5,276 nt of DNA. It comes from Gammaproteobacteria bacterium. Its GTDB lineage: Bacteria; Pseudomonadota; Gammaproteobacteria; BMS3Bbin11. The notes below the pieces were generated by a model. That model saw only the letters and a program-made list of their open reading frames with translations. It was not told where the DNA came from and did no database searches. Below are positions 1 through 5,276 of the stretch, piece after piece. The stretch's first letter is position 1. Each line of letters opens with the position of its first letter. The stretch covers positions 1 through 5,276 of the forward strand of contig DAOVWW010000132.1 in the NCBI GenBank assembly GCA_030636465.1. The letters run 5' to 3'. The translations under genes and the position numbers were made by a program.

Positions 1-1964
1 AAAATTTGTTTATCAAAAATATTATCAATGCCAAACCCGTAGGATACGGCCGATGTGATCTGACCGGAACCAAAGACATTGGCAACCGTAAAGGATTCAG
101 GATCGTCATCCACAAACTTATTAGTGTCCTCACGTTCATCATTGTAAATCACCGAGAACCCAAGATTGTGCTTGCTGCTATAGCGGTAATTCAGATTAAG
201 GCTGCTTGTCCATGTCGCTAAATACGGAACATCACCTTTCCCTGAATCCTCTGCATCCAGGTAAGATGCCGTCAGGCGGAGCATTAATTTCTCATTCAAT
301 GAAAAGTTCAGCAGCGTCTCAACACCGTGCATGTGCAAGGCATTGTCGCTATTAGAAAAATATTCATCTTCGCCATCTAGCGTCGGCGTTTCATGAATAA
401 AGTCTTCAACATCATTATGAAACAAGGTCACGCTCAGGTTCGCCTGTGCCCACTGGTAGAGGTAGGCCAGTTCGAGAGATTCTATCTTTTCCGGTTCTGG
501 AATCGGGGCGATAAAATCAGTGCCTTCCAGCACTTTGAGATATTCCCGGAAGCTTGGAGTGCGGATGGCAGTACCATATAGCAGCTTCCAGGTCTGCCGG
601 GCATCAGGCTCATACACCAGTGCACCACGATAATTGAAATGGTCACCAAACTGCTCAAAGCTATCATATCGCCCACCAAGAGTCAGGTTCAGCTCTGGGG
701 TCAGCTCCCATACATCCTGGACGAAAAGTGCGTAATCATTATTACTGATATCTGGGTCGGACAAGAGTGAAGCAGAAACCGACGGGTCGAGAAAGCCCTG
801 GTCAAAACGGAAATACCGATTAAAGTCCATGTCTTCGGCACGCTCATGCTGCCAGGACATACCCAGGGCAACGACATGTTTTTCGAATAATTGTTTGAAG
901 CCGGTAACCGTGGCGCCAGCCATCGTGGCATCCTGATTTTCCTCGTAACCGAGTGCGCGGGTCACCGTTTCAATCTCGTATTCCCTGGCATTATCCTGCG
1001 TGTAATTAAGTGTTGCCTCCAGTTTACCCTGCTGCAGGTTACCGATCTCATAGCGCGCCCCCAGCGTTAAAGAGCGCTCCTCAACAAACGCATCCTGGGT
1101 ATCAGGGATAAAGAGGAAGGGCGTGTCATTGTGGTAATAATCCATCGACAGGGTAAGCCCCTTGACCGGGCTTCCCTTAAGAAACAGGTTGCCATAATTT
1201 TCATCCAGCGGCTGCAGGGTGTCACGGCCAATAAAACTTTTTCTATCCTCTCTGAAGGGAGCATCCTGATTTAAATAACTGGCAAAGGCCTGCATATTAG
1301 AGCCATTTACCAGAGCGGTCGCTTTTCCACGACTATGGTTTCCGGCTTCTAATGACAGTTCAACGTCTGGTTCGTCAGAGAATACCCGCGTGGTTATAGA
1401 GATAATGCCACCGAAGGCATTGGCTCCATACAGGCTGGATGCCGGCCCCTGGATAATCTCTACCTTCTCTATTTTCTCAAGTGGAAAATTGTCACCCAGG
1501 GAGAAGTGTCCATAGTAAAGGTGACGCTGCTGAATGCCATCAACCAGCAAGATTAATTTGTCGTTATATCGATCCAGTAATCCCCTCGACCAGATAGAAC
1601 GGTGCCGCTTGCGGTACTGGTTCAGCTGCATGCCGGGGACGAACTGTAAAAGATCATCAAGTCGTCTCACGCCCATACGGGCAAAATCATTTCGCTCAAA
1701 ACTGTATACCGTACCCGGTGCCTTTGAGCGTTTGGTAGGCAAACGAGATGCAGCACTAAACACTTCGAGACTCATCAACTCATCAAGAGACATATCAGAA
1801 AAAGCCGCATTTTTACCTGTAGCAGGTGTATCAGCCATAACACTGGATGTTGAGACTACTAGCATAATAGCCACAGGAAAGAGTAAACGAGCAAACGAGT
1901 AAACGCCCCCAAACAAATACTTAGATAAAGATTTTTGGAGGGTATTGCTGATTAATATATTCAT
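1..1964 (-). CDS. TonB-dependent outer-membrane receptor, 3' end missing
   Basis: An open frame runs without a stop from the ATG at 1964 to the left edge, giving 654 residues. Residues 1-44 look like a Sec signal peptide: a long N-terminal stretch, a hydrophobic core around residues 27-37 and a likely cut after the Ala of VMA. The plug domain spans about 75-193: SLDELMSLEV just before it, RLDDLLQFVPG (101-111), KLILLVDGI (136-144), then VEIIQGPASSLYGANAFGG (168-186), the classic plug motif. The rest alternates aromatic-rich strands and loops as in a 22-strand barrel, and the final visible residues (GIDNIFDKQI) resemble the last strands, so probably only a few dozen residues are missing. Such receptors import iron chelates, haem, cobalamin or other large ligands using TonB energy; the ligand cannot be read here. 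A GAGG ribosome site lies 5 nt before the ATG. There is no frameshift. Confidence 0.93.
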   Translation of the reverse strand, partial: MNILISNTLQKSLSKYLFGGVYSFARLLFPVAIMLVVSTSSVMADTPATGKNAAFSDMSLDELMSLEVFSAASRLPTKRSKAPGTVYSFERNDFARMGVRRLDDLLQFVPGMQLNQYRKRHRSIWSRGLLDRYNDKLILLVDGIQQRHLYYGHFSLGDNFPLEKIEKVEIIQGPASSLYGANAFGGIISITTRVFSDEPDVELSLEAGNHSRGKATALVNGSNMQAFASYLNQDAPFREDRKSFIGRDTLQPLDENYGNLFLKGSPVKGLTLSMDYYHNDTPFLFIPDTQDAFVEERSLTLGARYEIGNLQQGKLEATLNYTQDNAREYEIETVTRALGYEENQDATMAGATVTGFKQLFEKHVVALGMSWQHERAEDMDFNRYFRFDQGFLDPSVSASLLSDPDISNNDYALFVQDVWELTPELNLTLGGRYDSFEQFGDHFNYRGALVYEPDARQTWKLLYGTAIRTPSFREYLKVLEGTDFIAPIPEPEKIESLELAYLYQWAQANLSVTLFHNDVEDFIHETPTLDGEDEYFSNSDNALHMHGVETLLNFSLNEKLMLRLTASYLDAEDSGKGDVPYLATWTSSLNLNYRYSSKHNLGFSVIYNDEREDTNKFVDDDPESFTVANVFGSGQITSAVSYGFGIDNIFDKQI

Positions 1965-1969
1965 AGATA

Positions 1970-1973
1970 CCTC
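1970..1973 (-). promoter_or_regulatory. Ribosome binding site of the TonB-dependent receptor
   Basis: GAGG on the minus strand stands 5 nt upstream of the ATG at 1964. It supports that start over the internal ATG at residue 34, which would fall inside the signal-peptide core. Confidence 0.7.
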
Positions 1974-2028
1974 ATTATGATTACAATATCAGCTCTTCCT
2001 TGAGAGATTCAGTTTATTAAAAGAGTGG

Positions 2029-2074
2029 GTTGATGTCTAAAGGTCTCCATCAACATCATCGCCAGTATTGATGG
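2029..2074 (-). promoter_or_regulatory. Alternative hairpins in the receptor mRNA leader
   Basis: Read on the receptor strand, three complementary segments occur in order: CCATCAA (2074-2068), GTTGATGG (2054-2047) and CATCAAC (2035-2029). The middle segment can form 7 bp with the first (loop 14 nt) or 7 bp with the last (loop 12 nt), but not both at once. This is the geometry of an attenuator or translational switch, 65-110 nt ahead of the start codon. No T-run follows either hairpin, so a classical intrinsic terminator is not present. The pairing is seen directly; a switching function is inferred, and short repeats of TTGATG/CATCAA could arise by chance. Confidence 0.35.
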
Positions 2075-2121
2075 GAATCACTATAAACACACAGTCCCAT
2101 ATTTATTGATATATTCATCGC

Positions 2122-2127
2122 AGTATA
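2122..2127 (-). promoter_or_regulatory. Candidate -10 box for the receptor gene
   Basis: TATACT on the minus strand matches TATAAT at five of six bases and has a TG two bases before it, close to an extended -10. The best -35 position (2145-2150, TATAAC) is poor. Transcription would start near 2115, leaving a leader of about 150 nt that contains the alternative hairpins. A competing promoter lies at 2206-2235. Confidence 0.3.
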
Positions 2128-2205
2128 AGCAAATAACAGGGATGGTTATAGAGTTACAGGTATTAATTTTCATCCAATTTATTGAGACATAACATGATTT
2201 TTGAT

Positions 2206-2235
2206 ATTTTGCCTGAATCCATGTTTTTGTGACAA
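2206..2235 (-). promoter_or_regulatory. Alternative receptor promoter (TTGTCA / CAAAAT)
   Basis: On the minus strand TTGTCA (2235-2230) matches the -35 consensus at five of six bases and is followed after 18 nt by CAAAAT (2211-2206), which matches the -10 at four of six. It would give a leader of roughly 235 nt. The direct repeat TTTGCCTG overlaps its -10 and a second copy sits just upstream of its -35. The promoter assignment is inference from hexamers only. Confidence 0.25.
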
Positions 2236-2245
2236 TATTTGCCTG
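2208..2245. repeat. 8-bp direct repeat TTTGCCTG, 30 bp apart
   Basis: TTTGCCTG occurs at 2208-2215 and again at 2238-2245, both after an AT-rich run (ATAT or AATA just before). The 30-bp period is close to three helical turns, so a protein bound at both copies would sit on the same face of the DNA. The second copy runs into the left arm of the 2242-2297 hairpin. The repeat is real; an operator role is a guess. Confidence 0.35.
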
Positions 2246-2297
2246 CAATGAGTGGCCCGGGGTTTATAGAAACATCTGGACGTCGCCACTAAGCAGG
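2242..2297. repeat. Imperfect 56-nt inverted repeat (structured element)
   Basis: CCTGC (2242-2246) pairs with GCAGG (2293-2297). After a small internal loop (AATG against AA), AGTGGC (2251-2256) pairs with GCCACT (2285-2290). Inside, CCGG (2257-2260) can pair with CTGG (2276-2279, one G-T pair), and GTTT (2262-2265) with AAAC (2270-2273) around an ATAG loop. The outer 11 bp are perfect apart from the internal loop. No T-run flanks it on either strand, so it is not a standard terminator. It could be a small RNA, a structured leader or a remnant of a small palindromic repeat. I do not recognise the family. Confidence 0.4.
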
Positions 2298-2320
2298 ATT
2301 TATGAATTGATAACTAATTG

Positions 2321-2328
2321 TATAAAAT
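2321..2328 (+). promoter_or_regulatory. Candidate -10 box for the SpoIIAA-like gene
   Basis: TATAAAAT contains TATAAA (five of six with TATAAT) preceded directly by TTG. The -35 region (about 2298-2304) is weak. Transcription would start near 2334-2336, giving a leader of only 12-14 nt without a visible Shine-Dalgarno sequence. Confidence 0.35.
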
Positions 2329-2347
2329 GACACTCAGATAGCAGAAT

Positions 2348-2755
2348 ATGTCGATTGAAACCATAATTTATAATGACGGTGATTATGTGCTAAGTCGTGC
2401 CTATGACGTACTCGACGGTGACGAACTTTCCGACATGTTGTTCACGCTAATCGATAAAAGCAAGAAGGGAATACTGAAACATGGCTACAAGTTTATGTTT
2501 GACCTCAGAGACATAGATAGCTTCAATATCGATAGACCTGATATCAGTAGAATATTTCAAATCAATCTTACTTACGGACAAAAGAGAGGAAACACCAGGA
2601 CTGCCATGCTCTTAGGTTCAGAATCAGGCAGGGAGCTTGTCGAACTACATAAAACATTATCCGTAGCATCCAAGATTCCTGTAGAAATTTTCGAATCCCA
2701 ACAGTCCGCCTATGACTGGCTTGGCATTGACCCAGAGACAATTACTGAAGTTTAA
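2348..2755 (+). CDS. SpoIIAA-like (STAS-fold) small protein
   Basis: A 135-residue soluble protein with no signal peptide or membrane segment. The pattern suggests the SpoIIAA-like/STAS fold: two short strands at the N-terminus (IETIIYND, YVLSRAYDVLDGDE), a helix (about 25-44), a strand with FMFDLRDIDSF (49-59), a second helix (64-79), a strand RTAMLLGS (84-91), a helix through about 108, and the closing signature VEIFESQQSAYDWLG (112-126), which is typical of this group. Such domains often bind lipids or act in signalling, but no partner can be named. A TAG in frame three codons upstream fixes the start at 2348. There is no clear ribosome site, only AT-rich sequence. It diverges from the receptor gene and converges on the acetyltransferase, 26 bp away. 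The fold call is by pattern; the function is unknown. Confidence 0.8.
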   Translation: MSIETIIYNDGDYVLSRAYDVLDGDELSDMLFTLIDKSKKGILKHGYKFMFDLRDIDSFNIDRPDISRIFQINLTYGQKRGNTRTAMLLGSESGRELVELHKTLSVASKIPVEIFESQQSAYDWLGIDPETITEV

Positions 2756-2781
2756 TTCAATTCAAAATTTTGATGGGTGTC

Positions 2782-3219
2782 TTATATATTTTTTAAGCGC
2801 ATCTTGCGGTGTGGAATGCCAGCATCCATGAATTCTGCACCTTCAGTGATAAACCCGAATCGTTCATAAAAGCTCAGGGCCGAAATCTGCGCGTTGAGCT
2901 TGACCTCGGGCATTTTCCTGACAGTTGCTTTGGCCAGTAAAAAACTCAACATGGCGCTGCCTACGCCCATTCTCCGGTAAGAGCGGAGCACCGCCATGCG
3001 GCCGATGTGACCGTCAGGTGACAACCTTCCTGTGCCGATGGGGCGGTTGGCGTTGTCGATCGCCAGTACGTGTTCGCAAAGGGCATCCAGATCATCCCAT
3101 TCAAGTTCAATCGGCACTTTTTGTTCGATAACAAACACCGCTTCCCTAACCTCGCGCAATAAAGCGATGTCTGCGGGCCAGTCGGCGCTGCGCAGTCGAT
3201 ATTTCTCAGACTCAGTCAT
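2782..3219 (-). CDS. GNAT family N-acetyltransferase (ElaA/YjcF-like)
   Basis: A 145-residue GNAT protein, normal length for a single-domain member. Family marks: REAVFVIEQKVPIELEWDDLD (25-45), HVLAID (50-55), PIGTGRLSPDGHIGRMAV (60-77), the acetyl-CoA pyrophosphate loop RRMGVG (82-87), the LNAQ strand (108-111) and FYERFGF (117-123), ending in EFMDAGIPHRKM (129-140). These features resemble the ElaA/YjcF group, which transfers acetyl from acetyl-CoA to an amine whose identity is mostly unknown. I place the start at the ATG at 3219; a TTG one codon upstream (3222) is less likely. The gene overlaps the 3' end of roxA by 8 bp and lacks its own clear ribosome site, so translation is probably coupled to roxA. 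The substrate is not predictable from sequence. Confidence 0.93.
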   Translation of the reverse strand: MTESEKYRLRSADWPADIALLREVREAVFVIEQKVPIELEWDDLDALCEHVLAIDNANRPIGTGRLSPDGHIGRMAVLRSYRRMGVGSAMLSFLLAKATVRKMPEVKLNAQISALSFYERFGFITEGAEFMDAGIPHRKMRLKNI

Positions 3220-4366
3220 CAAACAGCAGATAACCGGAATTGTACAGCAGCACCAGCATGGCCATGGTTCGAGTATCCAGCTGTTCAGGAGGCGGGAGAT
3301 CTACCGTATCCTCATTGGCGTTGCACAGGGACAGTACCACCGGGCGATCTGATTGCTGTAAGTCAATGGACTCGCCACAGACAAAAAGGCTCAGGGTCTC
3401 GGGATCTATGTTTGCAAAGGCAAAGCGAGCGAATGGATGTCTGCTCAGCAATCTGCCGGCCATTATTTCTAAACGCAATGTTTCTGCAGAGATTGCAGGG
3501 GATACCGGATCGATCTCCAGATGATCTTTGACCCGGGTGACCAAACGCCCGAACCAGCGTCGCTGTTGCGCAGGGGACAGTTTGTAGCCGCTGATAATCT
3601 CATCGACCTGAGCAAAGACCCCGGCGTCTATCTCAGCGCTGTGTGTCTGTAGCGACAGATGTGGATCCTTATAGTTACCTCTGCCCAGACCGGTTTCCAG
3701 CAAATGTTGTGACCAGTCTTCCAGCATTTCCTGATGGGAGGGTGCACGAAACCCAACTGAGCAGGTGACGCATTCCCCCTCGGCAACCCCCCAATGGGGA
3801 ATGCCAGGCGGCAGATACAGCATATCTCCGGGCTCCAGCAGCCATTCATCCTGGACCGAGAACTGTTTCAGTATTTGCAGATCTACGTTGTCCAGATACC
3901 CCTCTTGTACATCTTCCATCGCGCCGATTTTCCAACGACGCGTGCCGACCGCCTGGATCAAAAAAACGTCGTAGGAGTCAACATGGGGGCCAACAGACCC
4001 TTGATCTTCCGCATAGCTGACCATGATGTCATCGACTCTCCAGTCAGGAATAAACTGAAAATGCTTCAGCAACGCTTGTACTTCCGGCACAAACTTATCG
4101 ACATCCTGCACCAATAGCGACCAGTGCGACGGTGGTAAACTAGAGAAATCCTGTTCTGAAAAAGGGCCGTGCCGGAGTTCCCATGGGCGCTCGCCATGCT
4201 CCAGTACGATTCTCGATTCCAGGTCTTCTTCCATTGCCAGTCCGGCCAGTTCGTTGGCTTCCAACGGAAAAAAATCGGCCTTAAAAGCGTTGCGTATGAG
4301 GAGCGGCTGCTGTTGCCAGTAGGTGTTGAGGAAGGTCTCAACCGAAAGATCATCGGGAAATTGCAT
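3212..4366 (-). CDS. roxA: Ribosomal protein L16 arginine 3-hydroxylase (cupin/JmjC oxygenase)
   Basis: A cytoplasmic Fe(II)/2-oxoglutarate oxygenase that hydroxylates an arginine of ribosomal protein L16. From the ATG at 4366 it has 384 residues; the E. coli homologue YcfD/RoxA has about 373. The N-terminus FLNTYWQQQPLLIRNAF (12-28) and ELAGLAMEEDLESRIV (39-54) match the family, as do HWSLLVQDVD (81-90) and PDWRVDDIMVSYA (107-119). The metal triad is visible: H128 and D130 in GPHVDSYDVF, and H191 in LPPGIPHWG. R144 in TRRWKIG is the likely 2-oxoglutarate anchor. SVGFRAP and a helical winged C-terminal domain ending in YNSGYLLFDD complete it. Longer frames from a TTG at 4474 or ATG at 4405 are open, but residues before 4366 do not resemble the family and a promoter lies within them. 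It heads a pair with the acetyltransferase. Confidence 0.95.
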   Translation of the reverse strand: MQFPDDLSVETFLNTYWQQQPLLIRNAFKADFFPLEANELAGLAMEEDLESRIVLEHGERPWELRHGPFSEQDFSSLPPSHWSLLVQDVDKFVPEVQALLKHFQFIPDWRVDDIMVSYAEDQGSVGPHVDSYDVFLIQAVGTRRWKIGAMEDVQEGYLDNVDLQILKQFSVQDEWLLEPGDMLYLPPGIPHWGVAEGECVTCSVGFRAPSHQEMLEDWSQHLLETGLGRGNYKDPHLSLQTHSAEIDAGVFAQVDEIISGYKLSPAQQRRWFGRLVTRVKDHLEIDPVSPAISAETLRLEIMAGRLLSRHPFARFAFANIDPETLSLFVCGESIDLQQSDRPVVLSLCNANEDTVDLPPPEQLDTRTMAMLVLLYNSGYLLFDD

Positions 4367-4373
4367 GGATGGG

Positions 4374-4402
4374 ATTATACCCTGCAACTTGATACTTGAA
4401 AC
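4374..4402 (-). promoter_or_regulatory. roxA promoter with perfect -10, possibly leaderless
   Basis: TATAAT (4379-4374) matches the -10 consensus exactly. A weak -35 (GTTTCA at 4402-4397 with 17 nt, or TTTCAA with 16 nt) precedes it. Only 7 nt separate the -10 from the ATG at 4366, so transcription would begin at or next to the start codon. No Shine-Dalgarno sequence can fit in between. If the promoter is real, the mRNA is leaderless; if it is not, the ATG at 4405 becomes possible. Confidence 0.45.
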
Positions 4403-4518
4403 CATCCCAGTCTCAGGTATTCTTCCAGCGCGCTGGTTAAAGGGAATGATACGCACAGGGATTGGTCTCCACAAATACCGAACACCACTTTGGACTTACA
4501 GCTAAAAGATGGAACAGT

Positions 4519-4926
4519 TCAGAGCTTAATCTCTTTGACATATTCCAATAAAGCTTTTGTACTTAAAATCAGCTCGCTTAATAGCTGTTCATCTATTTCA
4601 TACTGGCCTTCATATTCAGCAAGATTTCGTTTTTCGTGACAGCGTGAAAATATACGTATCTGTGTTTTACTGAGATTTGTTGTATAGGCCAAACATTGAA
4701 AAACGAGGTAGCGTTTATCAGATCGATAACCTGATGCACGTAATGCAGCTAAGGCTAAACCATGTGCAGCATTGTATGCTAAATCAAACCGGCTCGAGAA
4801 GGACAAAGCCTCCACTTGAGAATCAAATAACCTATCAGCTGCTGCCATCGCCAGGCCGTCAAATTCACGTTTGTCCGGCGGCTCACTCTTTAGCTGATTA
4901 ATCTTTACCAGGTTTTCTAAAGTCAT
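4519..4926 (-). CDS. HEPN-like protein of a nucleotidyltransferase module
   Basis: A 135-residue, mostly helical soluble protein that matches the HEPN-like partners of nucleotidyltransferases: RFDLAYNAAHGLALAALRASGYR (46-68) forms the central helix with the family's YNAA and ALRASGYR features, and CHEKRNLAEYEG (96-107) carries the conserved RN element. Canonical HEPN RNases and HepT toxins have R-x4-6-H; here R100 is followed at the expected histidine position by Y105. As I recall, this RNxxxY form is common in this subfamily, so it may be a normal variant rather than decay. The start is the ATG at 4926, 6 nt after a strong AAGGGAG ribosome site; the TTG just before it is unlikely. It overlaps the upstream nucleotidyltransferase by 29 bp, so the two are cotranscribed. 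A toxin or antitoxin role is not established by the sequence. Confidence 0.82.
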   Translation of the reverse strand: MTLENLVKINQLKSEPPDKREFDGLAMAAADRLFDSQVEALSFSSRFDLAYNAAHGLALAALRASGYRSDKRYLVFQCLAYTTNLSKTQIRIFSRCHEKRNLAEYEGQYEIDEQLLSELILSTKALLEYVKEIKL

Positions 4927-5276
4927 CAATTACTCCCTTAATAATTATTTTGGGTTGCTCCATCACCCGCACTAGAAAACTATTTTTTTGATCAAGCTTT
5001 TCCGCAAAATCAGGCACACTATCCAGGGTTGGGTTTACAGGGCGTTGCAGTGCTTCTTCTATTGGGAGCAGGAGCTCCATCACATCTGCATATTGCAACC
5101 CCTCGCCAACCAACATCAGATCAATATCACTCGATTTGGCATCTGTACTTTTTGCAATAGATCCATAAACAAAAGCAAACTGTATTTGAGGGTCAAGTGG
5201 CATTAATGCCTGTCGAATTACATCTGCAACGCCAAATGTTTTCCTGACGATGCCTCTTAATTCATCAAAAACTGGA
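4898..5276 (-). CDS. Nucleotidyltransferase-domain protein, 5' end missing
   Basis: The frame is open to the right edge, giving 125 visible residues. An internal ATG at 5203 exists but is not the start: conserved family sequence continues before it (PVFDELRGIVRKTFGVADVI, visible residues 1-20). The polymerase-beta-type core is clear: AFVYGSIAKS (34-43), with Gly-Ser binding nucleotide phosphate, and SSDIDLMLVG (48-57), with D50 and D52 as metal ligands. The usual third acidic position appears to be N in RPVNPTLDS. The C-terminal FAEKLDQKNSFLVRVMEQPKIIIKG is typical of the group that carries an N-terminal winged-helix domain, so the unseen part probably encodes one. Proteins of this type transfer a nucleotide to a target; some MNT antitoxins AMPylate their HEPN partner. 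It overlaps the HEPN-like gene by 29 bp. Confidence 0.88.
   Translation of the reverse strand, partial: PVFDELRGIVRKTFGVADVIRQALMPLDPQIQFAFVYGSIAKSTDAKSSDIDLMLVGEGLQYADVMELLLPIEEALQRPVNPTLDSVPDFAEKLDQKNSFLVRVMEQPKIIIKGVIDDFRKPGKD
4933..4939 (-). promoter_or_regulatory. Ribosome binding site of the HEPN-like gene
   Basis: AAGGGAG on the minus strand lies inside the end of the nucleotidyltransferase frame and 6 nt before the ATG at 4926. It is the strongest ribosome site in the window and decides the start over the adjacent TTG at 4929. It suggests the HEPN-like protein is translated efficiently in its own right, not only by coupling. Confidence 0.8.

Larger units (their letters stand above)
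1965..2347. other. Divergent intergenic region between receptor and SpoIIAA-like genes
   Basis: This 383-bp AT-rich stretch separates two genes that are read away from each other. I find no convincing coding frame in it. It holds two alternative hairpins close to the receptor gene, a larger imperfect hairpin nearer the SpoIIAA-like gene, an 8-bp direct repeat and several AT-rich promoter-like hexamers; these are listed separately. The length is more than two simple promoters need, which is why structured leaders or operators are plausible. No recognised riboswitch consensus or convincing Fur box was found by eye. Confidence 0.85.

Noticed and set aside
1534..1902. A 122-codon open frame on the plus strand
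   Set aside because: It lies antisense to the plug domain of the receptor gene, whose own frame is continuous and strongly conserved; the predicted protein has no recognisable features.
2101..2120. TGA-TATAT-TCA as a Fur box ahead of the receptor
   Set aside because: It matches only the outer bases of the Fur consensus and is expected by chance in AT-rich DNA.
2251..2297. GCCACT motif suggesting a cobalamin riboswitch
   Set aside because: Only a fragment resembling the B12-box is present and on the strand leading away from the receptor; none of the other conserved riboswitch elements are visible.
2762..2773. Perfect 12-bp palindrome TCAAAATTTTGA between convergent genes, followed by a T-rich run, as a bidirectional terminator
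   Set aside because: The arms contain one G-C pair each and leave no loop, so a stable RNA hairpin would not form; kept only as an AT-rich palindrome.
4367..4474. Longer RoxA starting at TTG 4474 (420 residues)
   Set aside because: The extra 36 residues do not resemble the family N-terminus, the codon is TTG, and a perfect -10 box lies within the extension.
4519..4540. Hairpin AGAG/CTCT at the end of the HEPN-like gene as a terminator
   Set aside because: The stem is only 4 bp and there is no adjacent T-run.
4677..4901. Plus-strand open frame opposite the HEPN-like gene
   Set aside because: It is a shadow of the minus-strand gene, with no ribosome site and no recognisable domain; the same applies to the plus-strand frames at 3032-3352, 3794-4117 and 4988-5206.

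Overview
The window looks like a chromosomal stretch from a gammaproteobacterium of moderate GC. The main support is a gene matching the ribosomal protein L16 arginine hydroxylase RoxA/YcfD, a TonB-dependent outer-membrane receptor (so a Gram-negative cell), and an ElaA/YjcF-like acetyltransferase. No organism can be named from sequence alone. I see no rRNA, tRNA, CRISPR array or insertion sequence.

Layout: Bases 1-1964 (minus strand) are a TonB-dependent receptor gene whose last residues run off the left edge. Bases 1965-2347 are a 383-bp divergent intergenic region with possible regulatory structure: two mutually exclusive hairpins in the receptor leader, an imperfect 56-nt hairpin, an 8-bp direct repeat and candidate promoters. 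Bases 2348-2755 (plus strand) encode a 135-aa cytoplasmic protein that resembles the SpoIIAA/STAS-like fold. It converges on a minus-strand pair, a GNAT acetyltransferase (2782-3219) and roxA (3212-4366), which overlap by 8 bp. roxA has a perfect TATAAT placed so close to its best ATG that the mRNA may be leaderless. From 4519 to the right edge (minus strand) lies a two-gene module: a nucleotidyltransferase, entering from beyond the window, overlaps a HEPN-like protein by 29 bp.

How the genes work together: roxA and the acetyltransferase are probably cotranscribed and translationally coupled. The nucleotidyltransferase/HEPN pair belongs to the MNT-HEPN class of two-gene modules, many of which act as toxin-antitoxin systems. 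This pair is of the subtype with a larger, probably winged-helix-fused nucleotidyltransferase and a HEPN partner lacking the canonical catalytic histidine, so its role is open. The receptor and the SpoIIAA-like gene share an upstream region and could be co-regulated, but the sequence does not prove it. I found no clearly new system. The best candidates for a second look are the switch-like leader of the receptor gene, the structured element in the divergent region, and the HEPN module.
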